From NCBI RefSeq assembly GCF_023078455.1, contig NZ_CP095740.1, positions 248,001-312,000 on the forward strand: DNA of 64,000 nucleotides, given 5' to 3'. The translations under genes were made by a program, and so were the position numbers. Source of the stretch: Luteibacter aegosomatis. GTDB taxonomy: Bacteria; Pseudomonadota; Gammaproteobacteria; Xanthomonadales; Rhodanobacteraceae. Numbering within the stretch: the stretch's first letter is position 1; every line of letters begins with the position of its first letter. Below, piece after piece: positions 63,937 to 64,000 of the stretch. Under the pieces are notes generated by a model. It saw only the letters and a program-made list of their open reading frames with translations. It ran no database searches and was not told where the DNA came from.

Positions 63937-64000
63937 ATGGCCCAGGCGCTCACCCTCGCCCGTCCCTACGCGCGCGCCGCCTTCGAGGTGGCGCACGCGT
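63937..64000 (+). CDS. atpH: F0F1 ATP synthase subunit delta (5' part)
   Basis: Only the first 21 codons are in the window. The start MAQALTLARPYARAAFEVA is the conserved N-terminus of subunit delta, and the position after atpF confirms it. The gene continues past the right edge. Confidence 0.9.
   Translation, partial: MAQALTLARPYARAAFEVAHA

Overview
The window is high-GC DNA from a gammaproteobacterium, most likely of the Xanthomonadales and probably Rhodanobacteraceae (Luteibacter/Dyella-like). This is inferred from base composition, the gene order def-fmt-rsmB / LysM-dprA-topA-tsaC, the DUF3348-DUF802-OmpA-DUF2894 cassette and the overall family content. No rRNA gene is present, so the placement is an inference.

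Layout. 1-7.1 kb: a sulfotransferase coupled to a fused PAPS synthetase, a Tat-type multicopper oxidase, a secreted phosphoesterase and a small secreted DUF3617 protein. 7.2-11 kb (minus): a chemoreceptor behind a FliA-like promoter, an unknown protein and a membrane diguanylate cyclase. 11.2-18.1 kb: a LysR regulator and a run of small-molecule enzymes (EthD-like, CocE-like hydrolase, hydroxyisobutyrate-dehydrogenase-like, SDR, epoxide-hydrolase-like, VOC), closed by a strong terminator. 18.1-20.7 kb: a small accessory island with an Imm40-like gene, an orphan signal-peptide-bearing mini-Rhs protein, a decayed IS3 transposase end and a gene fragment, bordered by tRNA-Ile(CAU). 20.9-24.9 kb: a tight four-gene cassette encoding a MotA/TolQ-like membrane protein with a very long coiled-coil tail and a ZorB/MotB-like OmpA partner; its function is unknown and it is the best candidate here for an undescribed machine. 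25-26.6 kb: a GH30 glycosidase. 26.8-29.2 kb: a strikingly AT-rich, Septu-like AAA ATPase plus HNH nuclease pair, inserted next to rpoD.

29.4-40.2 kb: rpoD, dtd and a lipopolysaccharide block (LpxL-type acyltransferase, TPR, GT39, CDP-glycerol-transferase-like, two GT2, GT4, O-antigen ligase-like). 40.4-50.4 kb: housekeeping genes for translation and DNA (rsmB, fmt, def, LysM protein, dprA, topA, tsaC) and an acyl-AMP ligase. 50.4-58.2 kb: a class D beta-lactamase, purD, an LplT-PlsC fusion, ampE, nudC, erpA, a bactofilin and a DUF6776 protein. 58.3-61.7 kb: a dispersed repeat, bfr, Fur-box-preceded bfd, rppH, tRNA-Met, a LuxR-type regulator, queD and a phasin. The window ends inside the atp operon (atpI, B, E, F and the start of atpH).

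Coupling is tight throughout: ATGA, GTGA or TGATG overlaps join genes in the catabolic, Rhs/immunity, motor-like, Septu-like, LPS and fmt-rsmB groups, which supports shared function within each. No CRISPR array, prophage or intact transposase was seen.
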